Source: Diadema setosum | Lineage: Eukaryota > Echinodermata > Echinoidea > Diadematoida > Diadematidae | Length of the DNA stretch: 64,000 nt | Direction: 5' to 3' | NCBI RefSeq assembly: GCF_964275005.1 | Contig: NC_092694.1 | Coordinates: 31,938,467 to 32,002,466 of the forward strand | In this document: piece by piece, positions 1 through 11,248 of the stretch | Position numbering within the stretch: position 1 is the first letter of the stretch | Layout of the letters: each line of letters begins with the position of its first letter | Notes under the pieces: model-generated | What the model was told of the DNA's origin: nothing | Databases searched by the model: none | The model's input: the letters and a program-made list of their open reading frames with translations, nothing else | Position numbers and translations under genes: made by a program

Positions 1-26
1 TAATGCAAGACGTGTCTTTTTTTCAG

Positions 27-70
27 ATGATGACATTTCTTCCATATCCAGCACTGACTACGTGACATAA
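27..70 (+). CDS. Possible terminal exon of an unidentified gene (left edge)
   Basis: A strong acceptor-like site (polypyrimidine run then CAG, ending at 26) is followed by a short open frame entered after two bases. It reads DDISSISSTDYVT and then TAA at 68-70. An AATAAA-like signal lies near 229. The acidic, serine-rich ending is compatible with a protein C-terminus, but the exon is very short and no upstream exon lies in the window. I do not recognise the protein and it may be chance. Confidence 0.2.
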
Positions 71-459
71 TATTGGGATATGCCTCATGTGATGTCTCAA
101 AAACAAAAGAAATCTGAATTTATTGACACTTTGAGGGGATATCCTGGCTCATAGGATATGGAGAATATCCCCAAACCCAAAACATTGTGGTTTGGTTTTC
201 TGTGCGGTAGAAGCAACAAAAACATTAAAATAAATATAAAATGAAACTTGTGACACACCGTACTGTCCAAACCAGAAAATTTTGTAAATTTTGCAAGGAG
301 CCAAGATTCACAAAATACATAATGCACATGAAAGGTTTTGTCTAGTCAGTGCATTGAATGCCAGTGATAAATTGCAAAAGTTTCATGCCACGAATGTTTC
401 CTGTTTTACAGTATTCCCCCGCCCCTTTTACCCATTGCGGACGGACTGATTTTGCTATA

Positions 460-957
460 CTATTCAGGGTGCTACATAACTTTTTGTCAAATTTGCTGCA
501 AAACACTTGCCCAAACAGTAATTTTGCTTGCCCGAAAAGAAAGTCCAAAATATAAGGAAGTATAATATAGAAAATCATGTGTAAGTCAAGGGCTTGATAA
601 AACACAATCATTTGAATAAACAGCGCATATTGATTCTCAAAACAATGGAGTAACAAACTTGGTCCAGTGAAGTGTTGTTGTTGCATTGCATTGCTTCATG
701 TAAGTTTTGGAAAGTTGCTGAAGTGAAATATGAAGTGTCTTGCATCACTGTCTCAGGAGTCATTGTCTTGGGCTTCTGTATGGTAGACTTTGTGGGTTTG
801 TTGGGGGGAATAAGTGGGAAAAAAAAAGGTGGCTTCAAAACTTTGCTTGCCCAATTCGGGAAAGCATTTGTTCTCACTGTTCAAAAACACTCGCCCAAAT
901 TTGATTTTTCGCTTGCCCCAGGCAATCGGGCAAGTGCTTATGTAGCACCCTGCTATT
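460..957. mobile_element. Non-autonomous DNA transposon with 15-bp perfect terminal inverted repeats
   Basis: The ends CAGGGTGCTACATAA (465-479) and its exact reverse complement (938-952) bound a 488-bp body with no coding capacity. The 5-bp direct repeat CTATT flanks it on both sides (460-464, 953-957) and is a likely target-site duplication. CAGGG-type ends recall hAT-like elements, although those usually make 8-bp duplications. CTTGCCC words recur inside both subterminal parts. Confidence 0.7.
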
Positions 958-1207
958 TCCCATAGACACCTGTTTGAGAATTCTGGGGCGCGCATCTTCA
1001 ACTGGTTAAAAAAAACAAAAAAACACCTACCAGTAATCGAGACAGTCATTATTCTGTTAATGTCCCCTCCAATTTACCCCTCCCCCTCCATTTTCTGTCA
1101 CTTCTTCTTGGCACACCATTATACATAATTAACATTTGATGGGAACACATGTCCAGGTTCTTCCTGGAAGAATGCCACAATCTACCAATGGCAGTAAGCG
1201 ACTTCCT

Positions 1208-1590
1208 TTAAAGGGATGGTATTGGTAAAGATTGAGATTTGGCTTTTAACTTTTTGCAAGATACCAAGAAACCACTTATGAAATAGTACAGAGCATACTA
1301 CTCTAAGAGGAATTCGAAGTTTATTTGATAAAAATTGGTTTTGGAATGGCTGAGACATCCAAAAACAAAGTAAAACAAAACAATCGTAAAAAAAAGTGGG
1401 TCCCACCTTTTATTAGAATTGCTCTGTTTTGAATATCTCGGCCATTTCAAAACCAATTTTCATCAAATAAGCATTGAATTCCTCTTGAAACTACATGTCC
1501 TTTCACATTTTAGAAGAGGTTTCTCAGTATCTCACCACAAAATGTTTGAGACCTGAAGTTACCAAAACCAAAACTAGACGATCCCTTTAA
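1208..1590. mobile_element. TTAA-flanked fold-back MITE, family T1, copy 1
   Basis: The element is bounded by TTAA at 1208-1211 and 1587-1590. Its ends are inverted (AAAGGGATGGT-type on the left, ATCCCTTT on the right). The two halves are long imperfect reverse complements: a stretch about steps of a match to 'CCACTTATGAAAT' on the left answers 'AAGAGGTTTCTCAG' on the right. No open reading frame is present. Two relatives lie at 9252-9644 and 14038-14440. TTAA duplications fit piggyBac- or Kolobok-mobilised MITEs. Confidence 0.8.
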
Positions 1591-1931
1591 CCCATATCGG
1601 GCTATCTACGGGATATTCCGTAGTTCGTCCAAACGCCGCAGGGGCCACATACGGAATATCCAGTTGTGTATAAAATGACATGTGAATGACGTCATTCACT
1701 TCCGCTGAGTACTATGACTGTACTATGCATTAAATGGCAGCATGTTATATACCATATTAAAAAGATTGTTTTCCTCTTTCATATGATATAAACTTGTCTA
1801 TGTTTTTTTAATTGCTTGCTAATGAAGAGCGATTGTTTGGAGAGTTGTCTGTTTGTCGGCGTGTGTGTGCGAACGGCGCTGGGCCACTTGGGTGTTTGTG
1901 TACACAGGTGCGTCGGCCCCATATGGGTTAA
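1587..1931. mobile_element. Second TTAA-flanked MITE, abutting the first
   Basis: The ends CCCATATCGGGC (from 1591) and GCCCCATATGGG (to 1927) are imperfect inverted repeats. Both are bordered by TTAA (1587-1590 and 1928-1931). The left TTAA is shared with the right boundary of the neighbouring MITE, so one insertion used the target duplication of the other. The body is non-coding. Confidence 0.65.
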
Positions 1932-2227
1932 TATAATCATCATCTGATGAGAATATAAAACCAGGTTCTTCCTGGAAGAATGCCATAATCTACCAAAGAA
2001 AGGCAGAAGATACTTGCATTGGGCTTACATCAGAGAGACGTGTGGCCTCCAGATTTATGTGGTGTCTAAAGGTCAAGTCAGATTTCGTGCAGAGGAAGGG
2101 GGGGGGGGGTAGGGAGAAGGAGAAGCGGTACATGGGAGGGAAAGTCCCTTTTGAAACTAATCATGCCTCATGGTGCCATAACAATTACAGTTGAACAAAC
2201 TTAACAAGCAGTTCACAGCAAACAACT

Positions 2228-2296
2228 TGTGTACTTGCGTGTGTAAGTGTGTGTGTGTGTATATGTGTGTGGGTGGGTGTAAGTGTCTGTGTGTAG
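2228..2296. repeat. Impure (TG)n microsatellite
   Basis: Alternating TG with TATG, GGTGGG and TAAG interruptions. The open frame across it reads Cys/Val repeats and is not a gene. Confidence 0.9.
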
Positions 2297-2384
2297 TAGA
2301 AGATGAAATAAAGGAAAGAAGGGTAGTCAAATTAGAAGTGGCATTTATGGAAAATGAAAAAGAACACCATGTCTTTCGTGATGG

Positions 2385-2728
2385 TTTATATAAGGTAAGC
2401 ATTATTTGGGCACCCGTCCCGCTTCATCATGAATATATTCATCATCTACATGTATCCATAATACTGTGGAAATACATGATTTTTACATTTCCCGGCAGCG
2501 TTTTTACATTTCCCGGCAAAACTGAACATTTTTCCATATCCCGGCGAGACGTTTTAACATTCCCCGTTGATGCAATTTTTCAAGATTTTAATATTTCCCG
2601 GCGATACGTTTTTACATTCTATGGCACGTATCCAGCGTTCTGCCATTTACTAGTACAGTATCTTACTGCCTGATGAATATTCATGATGAAGCGGGACGGG
2701 TGCCCAAATAGTGCTTACCTTTATATAA
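2385..2728. mobile_element. MITE with long terminal inverted repeats and 9-bp target duplication
   Basis: GGTAAGCATTATTTGGGCAC at 2394 onward is matched in reverse at the right end (to 2719). The inverted arms run for about 55 bases, through GTCCCGCTTCATCATGAATA. The 9-bp word TTTATATAA flanks both sides (2385-2393, 2720-2728). The core (about 2480-2628) is a degenerate tandem repeat of TTTTTACATTTCCCGGC. The GGTAAGC end resembles a splice donor but belongs to the element. Confidence 0.8.
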
Positions 2729-4568
2729 ATGCTTGCATATTGTGAACTCAAAATTTGGGTTATATTACAACTGATATTGAGGCATAATGCAGCTTGAAAT
2801 AATAATGCAATTTGCGAATGAATCATGATAGCACATTTGAGTACTTTGCTGTTTATTTTAATTGTCTATTTCAGGTACAGAATCATTTTAAATTTTTCAC
2901 TTGATTCCTACATTGGCAACACAGTTTAGAAGATTAAAGTTCATGTTCCTATCTTCAATATGCAATTTTGTATGCGTTTCTTTCTGAATTCGTGTATATT
3001 TTTACAACTTTAACAAGTTCCATTTCATGACCTGTCAACCAATGTAAAGATTTGAACCAGTATAATCAATGTTAAGTATCGTTTAATATACAAAATGTGA
3101 ACAATGGTTGTACCACGGGTAATAAAAATGTTCTTAGACTAAACCGTCTACAGTTATAGTTTAGCCTAAAATAGTGATATCTCCATATATTTTAGGCTTT
3201 ATTGCAAAATTTTTATATAGTAGGATATTTTGTGATACATATGCACCAAAAGTGATTTCTTGAACATTTTTAAAATCACTGCTCCCAAAGGTAAACAGGA
3301 CCTTTAATCCATACATAAGGGCCTATATTTGGGTGAACTTCTTGTCCTTAAATTTGTCCTAAGTTTCACATACATACACAGAAGCGCAAAAGAATCTGGA
3401 TGCAAGCAGTACCATTATAGATTTTTCAACCTTGAAACATGATCAACACTTTAAGCTGAATGTGCTACAAGTGCGGATTGGCACAAAAAACCTGCATAGC
3501 TTTGTACACACTGCACACTGCACACTGTACCTGACATGCAAAGGCTTAAGAAATGTTCTGTTGGCAAAGGTTGACGCTCATTCTTTTCAATGCCAACTTG
3601 TTTCGCTGTATCACAGTTGATGTACAGCCCTCCAGGGAAAGTGGTACAAGGATAGGTCTCCTATGACTTTCTCATGGGATTGTTTTTCTCTTGTTTCAAA
3701 ATGATGCATGCAAAATATTGCAGTATTTGGCAAGGTAATGATCTCCAGTAACCAGTGGCTACATGATTCTGATATCATTTGGCTAATAGCCATTGGGTAA
3801 AAAGACCTTGAATCTCTAAAAATCATGAATTTTTAGGAGAGGGGAAAAACAATTACATGCCAGTTGACATGACAAGGTCATGTCACCCCAGGGATGATAT
3901 ACTATATGACACACATTGTCATCTAATGTGCAGTGCTCTACTGGAAATTGTTGCATTTTGATGGGGAAAACCTTGCTTTCCTGAAAGATTTTGAGAGCAA
4001 TCTCAATTATTATGTCAAAATGCGAATTAACAACATGATAGCTCACACTGGATCTGTTCACTCACATACCCTTAAACATATGTTTACTTTCTAATCATTC
4101 TATTTTTTTTTATTTTTTTTTTTGCGACACAATGCAAAACTTTTTGTGTGTGGCACAAAACAAATCACTATTCGAAAACTATTGCAATCCACACTGTGAT
4201 GCAAAAATTCAGTCCATCTAGACTTTTATTTTTCAAACCCTCTTTAACTTTCTTCACATAGTTTGACCAAAAAGCAACAATGCATTTTTATGAAATATAT
4301 ATAGACTGTTATTCCTGTGCTGTACAGTTTGGATATTTAAAGTGTTTTGATCACAGCCAACTGAGTGTCTTTAGCCATGTGTGAAAGGTGGTGAATAAAA
4401 TAGATTTTTGCATCGTGATCTAGAAACTGCTAAGTGCTAAACTCTTGTGAGTGAATGGGACCTACTGCATGTGTAATTCAAGCAACATCTTTACCATCTT
4501 CAGACATTCCATTTACATGTGCGTTTTTGTATGTACTGATGTCTGCATTTTTCTTTTTATCCGTACAG
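2729..4568. other. No gene seen; AT-rich intergenic or intronic DNA
   Basis: I found no convincing exon, transposon or tandem array here. Short open frames (for example 3432-3620, 3611-3826 and 3816-4061) have no recognisable protein character. There is a poly-T run near 4107-4121. Confidence 0.6.
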
Positions 4569-4600
4569 ACCAGCTGAAAAACAGCCATTGGCTGAAGCAG
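4569..4600 (+). CDS. Candidate 32-nt coding exon of an unidentified gene
   Basis: A pyrimidine tract ending TACAG precedes 4569, and CAG/GTACCG forms a donor at 4600/4601. Read with two bases borrowed from an upstream exon, it gives PAEKQPLAEA and leaves one base. That base joins the next candidate exon (4674-4712) without breaking the frame. The two share an acidic, lysine/proline-rich composition, as in linker regions of many structural or scaffold proteins. I do not recognise the gene. Confidence 0.4.
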
Positions 4601-4673
4601 GTACCGTGCAAAACTAAAACAAACTGAACTAATCTGAAAATCAATCTGAATTACTTTTTCAAACTTGTCCTAG

Positions 4674-4712
4674 AATCTGTGAAAGAGGACGATGAAGTTG
4701 GACCCTCGAAAG
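4674..4712 (+). CDS. Candidate 39-nt coding exon, in frame with the preceding one
   Basis: A good acceptor (pyrimidine-rich, ending CCTAG) and donor (AAAG/GTACAT) bracket 39 nucleotides. They continue the frame of 4569-4600 as ESVKEDDEVGPSK. The exon is phase-symmetric (1-1), so it could be skipped without a frameshift. The intron between the two is 73 nt, short but possible. A further acceptor at 5273 would add YLASPTGQNNS and a stop at 5309-5311; that third piece is weaker. Confidence 0.4.
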
Positions 4713-5460
4713 GTACATAACTTTAAAAGTTAGGTCTCTATTGTTTCTGGAAGAAATTTCATGCCATATACAGCTATCTAGATTGGAGAACTCAACTTTC
4801 ATTATTAGTTCATTTGATGGTGAAATAAGACATTAAAGTGAAGCACTGATGTCACTTTGTTACATTTTGTTCATTGTTTTGGGCATAAAGAAGAATATTT
4901 TTGTTCAAAAGGAAATACACTTACCATATGGAGGTGTTCTCTCTCAAATCATCTTGTCCTAATATTACAACTCTGCAATCTTATGAAATAACTGTAATTC
5001 CAAATACATATGGTAATTATGTAGGAAATTGCCTTTTTTTCTAATCTAAAGTTCAGTTGAACTTGAAATGGATAGGATAAAGTTTTCTCAAAGGTTTATT
5101 CCATTTTCCCAGGGTCAATACCACTTTTGCTCAAATTAGATCAGCATTTACTTGATATCAATGACCTCCTGTACCTCGTAAATCATATCACTTTCCGCAA
5201 CGTGTTTTTTCGCCATTTAGTAGGCCTACATTTCTCACTTCCTTCAGCTTTTATTGTTTTACCTTTATCTCAGGATATCTGGCCAGCCCAACAGGGCAGA
5301 ATAACAGTTAAAAATGCTGATATGGGGGGGGGGATGATTTTGCTTACATGAAGAACTGAAATCAAAGGTAATAATATTATGTTCTCCATTCCATACACTG
5401 CAAGATTTTCTAACAAACATCATTCAAATGCAAGTCAAGCATTTAAACCAAGCTGCCATC

Positions 5461-5602
5461 TCATTCATTCATTCATTCATTCATTATTTCCACACGGTCA
5501 CTTGTTTCAGCCACAGGCTGTTCTTCAACAAGTCCGTGCATCTTAATAAAAAAACAGTTACATCACGTAATACAAAAACATCATAATACACAAAATCATA
5601 CT

Positions 5603-5634
<32 letters not shown>

Positions 5635-6200
5635 AGAAGAAGAAGAAGAAGAAGAAAAGAAAAAAACACTTGAGCTTACAGGCTTACAGGCTTACATTCT
5701 CTATCAATTATTATCAATTTTCACAATATCAAACAAATCCTGACTGGGAAAACTCCATTCCTTCTTCAATATAATCCTGAGAGCTCTATTTTGCAATTTC
5801 TGTAATTTATCCAGTCTTCCTTTCCTAGTATCTTCCCAAATAATGCTACAATATTCTAATCTACTCTGTATGACAGATTTGTAAAATGTAAATGCAGCTT
5901 GTTGAGTAACACAATATCTTATTCTCTTTAACAAATAAATATCTTTGGCTATCTTTTTTGCCAAATAGTCAATGTGTTTATCCCAGTTATCTATGAAAAC
6001 TCCCACGTACTTACAGTGAGTGACCCGGGAAATTGGAATATTTTGAATATATACATTTGGAACTTTGACAGATTTGAGTCTTTTTTTTAGTTCCAATCAA
6101 AAGAAATTCACATTTGTTAACATCAAGAGCTAATCTATTCCTTCTCAACCATTCATCGATTATCAACAAGTCTGCATTCAGCGACTCAGTTTCGTGTCAG
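5461..6200 (-). mobile_element. 3' fragment of a non-LTR retrotransposon (LINE), CR1/Jockey-like
   Basis: On the minus strand, a frame ending at 5704 encodes the region following the reverse-transcriptase catalytic core: CKYVGVFIDNWDKHIDYL, then QSRLEYCSIIW and KLQKLQNRALRII. These are hallmarks of CR1/Jockey-type LINE polymerases. The upstream part (IDEWLRRNRLALDVNKCEF, about 6110-6195) is in another frame. The frames part at the A8 run in the minus-strand reading (near 6082-6089), so the copy is dead. The 3' untranslated part carries a (TTC)n run and ends in TGAA repeats at 5461-5486. A related 3' end occurs at 44146-44275. Confidence 0.85.
5606..5656. repeat. (GAA)n trinucleotide repeat
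   Basis: About sixteen GAA units lie in the 3' part of the LINE fragment. They give a poly-Leu frame on the other strand that is not a protein. Confidence 0.9.
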
Positions 6201-6371
6201 CATACACTGAATCTGGAGAGGTACCGGTACCAAAGAGCAGTCTGGAAACTGGATGTGTCCCATACCCATATGCACTTAATGCATCATTCTCAGTAGGCTA
6301 AAATAATTCCCAAATCAGGGAGCCTTCCATGAGTTCCTGTCAGGATATGGACACACAAATAATTACCTCTT

Positions 6372-6453
6372 TCTGTGCCATGGACTTTGGACAGTGTATA
6401 CAACGCTATGGGGTTTTCTGTACCAAGTAGCACTCACAGCACACAATGGGTTA
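6372..6453. repeat. Dispersed repeat with ACTTTGGACAGTGTATA core
   Basis: The core ACTTTGGACAGTGT followed by GCTATGGGGTTTTCTG recurs at 19511-19602. A shorter reverse-strand match (CACTGTCCAAAGT) lies at about 60846-60880. The 19.5-kb copy is bounded by TTAA and inverted AACCCTTT-like ends, which suggests a very short MITE. Confidence 0.6.
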
Positions 6454-6873
6454 GGGTGCGTTCGAGCGCTCTAAAGCGAACCAAAGCGAACTGAACTAAA
6501 GCGTACCGTACCGTACTGTGCCAGTTTGGGAGCGTTCAAATGCTCTGTTGAGAAAGCGTACCTCTCGGGTCATTTCTAGAAAAGGTCACGCTTGTTTGTA
6601 GCAAGAAGGTCATTCACCTGGCGCTTGACCTACTTACAGCTGTCACGAACAAAGAGAATGATGTCTTCGCATTGTGACGTATGCGCATGATACGCGCATG
6701 CTTTACAACGAACTTTTGGTACGCTTTGGTACGCTTTTGGAGCACATCGGGAAGTGATCCACTTTTGGCTCGGTACAGTACGGTACGGTGCACTTTAGGA
6801 GCGTTCGAACGCTCCTCCAGCGTGGTATGGTACGGTACAGTTCACTTTAGGAGAGCGCTCAAACGCACCCTTA
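6451..6873. mobile_element. PIF/Harbinger-like MITE (TTA target site)
   Basis: TTA at 6451-6453 and 6871-6873 flank ends GGGTGCGTTCGAGCGCTCT and the near-exact reverse (to 6870). Subterminal regions carry many GGTACGGTAC-like words in both orientations. The 417-bp body has no transposase. GGG-type ends with a 3-bp TTA duplication are typical of PIF/Harbinger MITEs. Confidence 0.8.
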
Positions 6874-7928
6874 GAGATTTGGAGCTCAGTCAGTAATGTT
6901 AAAGTGTATGCTAGACTATCACATTACATCCAACAGATGGATTGTGGAATCTCCAGTGATACCTCAATCAAGTTTGACAAGCAAGGCTTCCAATTTCAAC
7001 AATGTGCTTCAATGTTCTACATACTATCAAAATGAATGTTTACCTTTAACTTCCCAGGCTTTCCAACTATTCTATTACATCATGCAAAGGTGAATTTTAG
7101 CACTAGCTTCTATCTGAAAGGTACTCAGAATATCAAAATGAAGTGTTACAATACCCCACTGAACATTGATCTTCTGTAATAGGTTTTGCAAACATTGTTG
7201 GCAGCCGTGATTTGACCAAGTGGATGCAAAGACTGTGTTGTGGACAAAGATTTGGGGTGTATTGCCTCGACAATGATAATGATGTAAATAGAAGGGGTAC
7301 TTTAGACCGGATCTTTCTGTCTGAATAGATAACATAAGTTTTCTGGCAGAATTCTAAAAGGATTTGTGATAGATATACTAAGGTGGCATTCACTGCTCAC
7401 TCAAAATTTGCTTTGCAAATTCCCCTTTATGAAGTCACTCTTGTACCAATTTCAATGTGGATAGCGATAAAGTTTATTTCTTCAAAGAAAGTCTTGGACC
7501 TGAAGGAATATGTGGACTGTAATTGCTAAAATAGACAAAATGGTAGTAGTTCAAGGAAAAGAGTGATTCTTCCTACATCCAATGGGTTGAAATGACTCAT
7601 GACGAGGGTCATGCAGGCTTAAGGGCAACATGCATTCAAAGTCCTTTAATAAAATAGAAAGGCAAGAGATGGAGACACTGAGAATAGAAAACACACAGAG
7701 AAATGAGAGTGGGAATATAATCATAAATATGTTTATATTTCATATGTTACATACATGTTGGGAAGATATATTGCAGATAGAGAGTGGGATAATATGAGCA
7801 GAAAACAGATGGGTAGGCAGTGAGGTAGGGACAAAAAAAAATGAACAAAACAAAAAAAAAGAGAATTAGAAAAGGAGACACAGAACACAGAGACAAAGCA
7901 TAGAAAGACAGAGAAGACACATATAGAA

Positions 7929-7959
<31 letters not shown>

Positions 7960-9040
7960 TAAGGACAGAGATAGAGAAACTTGGTGAGAGAGAGAGAAGA
8001 AGAAGAGAGAGAGGAACAGAGAGAAATATATCAGAGCAAGGGAATTAATAGGGTAGGGGAGTTGGGGAGGGATCTACAAGTAGGGTTTTTATGTTCACCT
8101 CCAGCCAAAAGGAATTTTACCCAAAAAGGGCAATGATATGGAAAAATGATTATGTATAAGTATAACAATGTATATTGATATACTTCACTTTCATTACTTC
8201 AGTACTCATTACAATGTACGGTTACTATAAAGTTTCAATTATTGTTCTTGACTCTGTTCAATCCACAATATCTTGTTATTTCTCTCCATAAAAAAGTGAG
8301 ATGACCGTGTATTATGCTGTCAAATGTGAAATAAACTTCAACTTGAATTAGATAATTATACTTATTGTGTGTGACAAATGTAGTATTACAATCAACATTG
8401 CATGACAGAATCAATCAATCTTGACTTTTTTTAACCCGAGGTTCCTTCCGCAATTCTCTGAGTGCCTTTCATGCCCCAGAACGAGATTCTTTTTGCCCGT
8501 CGACAGAGAACGGACAGGTTGGCAATCCACCTGTGCGAAAGCAGTCAAATGGTACATGTTTCCCCTCTCCACGGTCAACTATACATGTGCCCTTGAACTA
8601 TGGAAATATCGATCTGGTGCGAGGTATGAATAGAGCATGCGCTGATGGGCTCACAGACTCTTTTGTTCTTTACAAAACCAGGCAACTGATTGGGATGACT
8701 GGGGTCAGCGAACACAGAAATCTACTGAACTCAGCTTTGATCGCTATGTACATGCTCATACGAGTTTTATAGCAGAGCAAGTGCAAACTAAATCAGAAAA
8801 GAGGTAAATAATACTGTAATATACGCATTTTTCCAACAGGAAGAGAACAAATGGTGATACAATAAACTCTATAAATCTTTTTATCAAACCCATTTTTCTG
8901 GGCATTATAACACAAAGAAACACTGATTTAGGCAACAGAAGCAGGCACCTCTTGTCCTAAGTCATCTTGGGAACCTGGTATACCAGGTTCCTGTATATCA
9001 GTTGCTCCCATGGGAACCAGGTTCCTGTAAGGAATGGGTT
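6874..9040. other. No gene seen; purine-rich tract in the middle
   Basis: About 7640-8080 is strongly purine-biased on the plus strand, with a (GA)n core near 7933-7960. It could form triplex DNA. A GAAATAAACTTCAACTTGAAT word near 8325-8350 resembles a LINE 3' end, but I could not extend it. The frames at 8421-8772 are unrecognised. Confidence 0.5.
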
Positions 9041-9042
9041 AA

Positions 9043-9101
9043 TCCCCCCCCCCCCCACCCCCCAACCCCCCCCCCCCCCCACACACACACACACACACAA
9101 A
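9043..9101. repeat. Poly-C run followed by (CA)n
   Basis: About forty C-dominated bases run straight into CACACA. The complementary strand is G-quadruplex-prone. Open frames across it (Pro/His and Gly/Val repeats) are artefacts. Confidence 0.95.
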
Positions 9102-9251
9102 CATTTTTGGATCATGCAGTGTTTGTGAATGGCACGCAAGTAAGTTTTTATGTGATGTTTCAACCAACTACACTAAGCCTTCGTGAGGTAACAGGTGCCC
9201 AGGGTCATGCCCCAGATCAAAGTGCCCTGCTTGTAGCTGAGTTACAAAAGC

Positions 9252-9644
9252 TTGAAGGGATGGTATGGTATTAATGGTGGAGATGAGGACTGAACTTTTA
9301 GCATTTTGCAAGATACCATGAAACCACTTATGAAATAATAAAGAGCTTTTAAATCCAAGAGGAATTGAAAGTTTATTAAATGAAATTCAGATTTGAAACG
9401 GCTGAGACATCCAAGAACAAAGTAAAAACAAAGCAATCCTAATAAAAGGTGGATCCCATCATTAGGATTGCTCTGGTTTGGCTATCTCAACCATTTCAAA
9501 ACCAATTTTCATCAAATTAATGCTAAATCCCTCTTGGAAGTGCATTCTCTTTCATATTTCATAAAAGGTTTCTCAGTATCTCAGGTAGAAATGTTAAAAA
9601 CTTGAAGTTTATACGTCTCAACCAAAACTATATGATCTCTTTAA
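9252..9644. mobile_element. TTAA-type fold-back MITE, family T1, copy 2
   Basis: It matches the 1208-1590 element through most of its length: CAAGATACCATGAAACCACT, then ATGGCTGAGACATCC-like sequence, then TTTCTCAGTATCTCAG near the right. The right border keeps TTAA at 9641-9644; the left has decayed. Poly-T follows downstream at about 9769-9793. Confidence 0.75.
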
Positions 9645-11248
9645 ACTGATATGAATGGCAACAGATACAAACAACTGTTGACGTGCATTCAGGCAATGTA
9701 AAGACCAAAATTTTGCTGGCCACATATCTGGCTCACAAACAGCTACTGGCAGCATGACAAAAGTTTGGTGTTTTTTTTTTTTTTTTTTTTTTTGAGAAGA
9801 GAAGGAAATCCAAAATTATTACTGAACAGAACACTATCAGCTCCTCCTGTCCAAACATCAAAGAAGAAACAAAACATAACATTTTATCCTAATAGTTATC
9901 ACTAGAATGCCACAAATGTCCACTTGTGGATTGTCTTCCATATGCACAACATCCCATAAAAATGATATAGATATATCATCAATTTTTTCTAAACATACAA
10001 GGAAGTCTTCATTTGATGGACAGTTGAATAGTTAAGACAACTATAACAATGGGTTTGCTTAGGGCCTGCAGATCACACAAAAACTAAAATGTCACCCAAT
10101 GCATCAAACTTCACAGGTTTATGCCAAGCACTGTATAGAATAATCATGCTGATTGTAGAGAAAGAAGAGGAAAAAAGCTCTCAGCAAGCCTTTTATTTCT
10201 GATCTATTCCAAGCTGTTGGTTCCATCACACCAGACCTTGGTGAAGGCTAATACCATATTTTTCACTAGTCATCATTCATCACTACTTGGCAAAATGTCA
10301 GGGATTGGGGGGGGGGGGAAGAGCTATTCATGGTCACATATAGCTGTAACCATGTTTCTTGTGTGTGGGTGGGTGGGTGGAATGCATTTAAAAGCACGTA
10401 ATGGTCTCTTTTGTTCATTCAATGTCAGAGAAGTTTCCACTGCAAAAGTTTCGAAAAAAGAGCAATGTGAACAATAGAGGAAGTTTTAGGGTGCTTCAAC
10501 CACTGAACATACTGTGACAAGGTCATCATAAGAGGGGAATCCCACCAAACTCTTTTATCTAAAAACCTGGGGGAAAACAACAATTATTTAGGCCTACCAG
10601 AGTATGAACTCATAAAGGGAATTGACATTTTGAACTTGGTAGAAAATGATAAATCAACCATAAGAATGATAAAAGAAGGTTCAGCTAGGGGATGAAATAC
10701 AAAAAAGCTTGGATTTTGTAAGTATATTTTTTTGGAATTAAACATGATGCTTTGAATTTTGGATTACATTCATCCTTCAGAGACATGACAAATTAAACTA
10801 AGAATATGAAATCAAAAATACAGAAAATGAAATTGGCAGTGATGCCCCTAATGAGAGTGATAAATACAACAATGAAAGCAACAGTGTCAGTGGTAAGGAT
10901 ATCAAAACCTTTGTATCATATTTCCTTTCAAAATTAGACCTTATGATTTCAAACGCAATTTCTGTATTTTTCGAAAGTGAGAGTTTTATCTCAAACATAC
11001 CTCTTACAATAAACAAAGACCCTACATGATCATGATGGCACAACAAACTGCCATATCCCCACTGGTCCCTAAAAGTTAAATATCATAAATGATTGAGTGA
11101 CATAGGCTAGCTGTACATGTGATTGGTTTAGTGGGTGTGTATTAACCCATGCAATCTAGTTAAACCAAGACAATTGGGCAAGGGGTAAACTATCTCTAAC
11201 AACTCAAAGACATAAGTGACTGAAGTCTAGGAATAATTATAGCCCCAC
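9645..11248. other. No exon recognised; possible intron 1 of the ferroxidase-like gene
   Basis: If the minus-strand exon at 11249-11433 is real, this DNA lies within its first intron. I searched by eye for further multicopper-oxidase segments (HSH copper ligands, YTDxxF, GPLI) on the minus strand down to base 1 and saw none. The first intron would then be at least 11 kb. Confidence 0.4.

Larger units (their letters stand above)
1153..1995. repeat. 35-bp direct repeat flanking a pair of MITEs
   Basis: The segment at 1153-1187 recurs at 1961-1995 with one mismatch. Weaker similarity extends further upstream in both copies. The two MITEs at 1208-1590 and 1587-1931 lie between the repeats. A small local duplication whose copies were separated by transposon insertion would explain this. 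Confidence 0.65.

Noticed and set aside
5113-5351. Open plus-strand frame after an acceptor-like site
   Set aside because: The translation (LYLVNHITFRNVFF...) shows no domain and runs through a poly-G tract; chance is likely.
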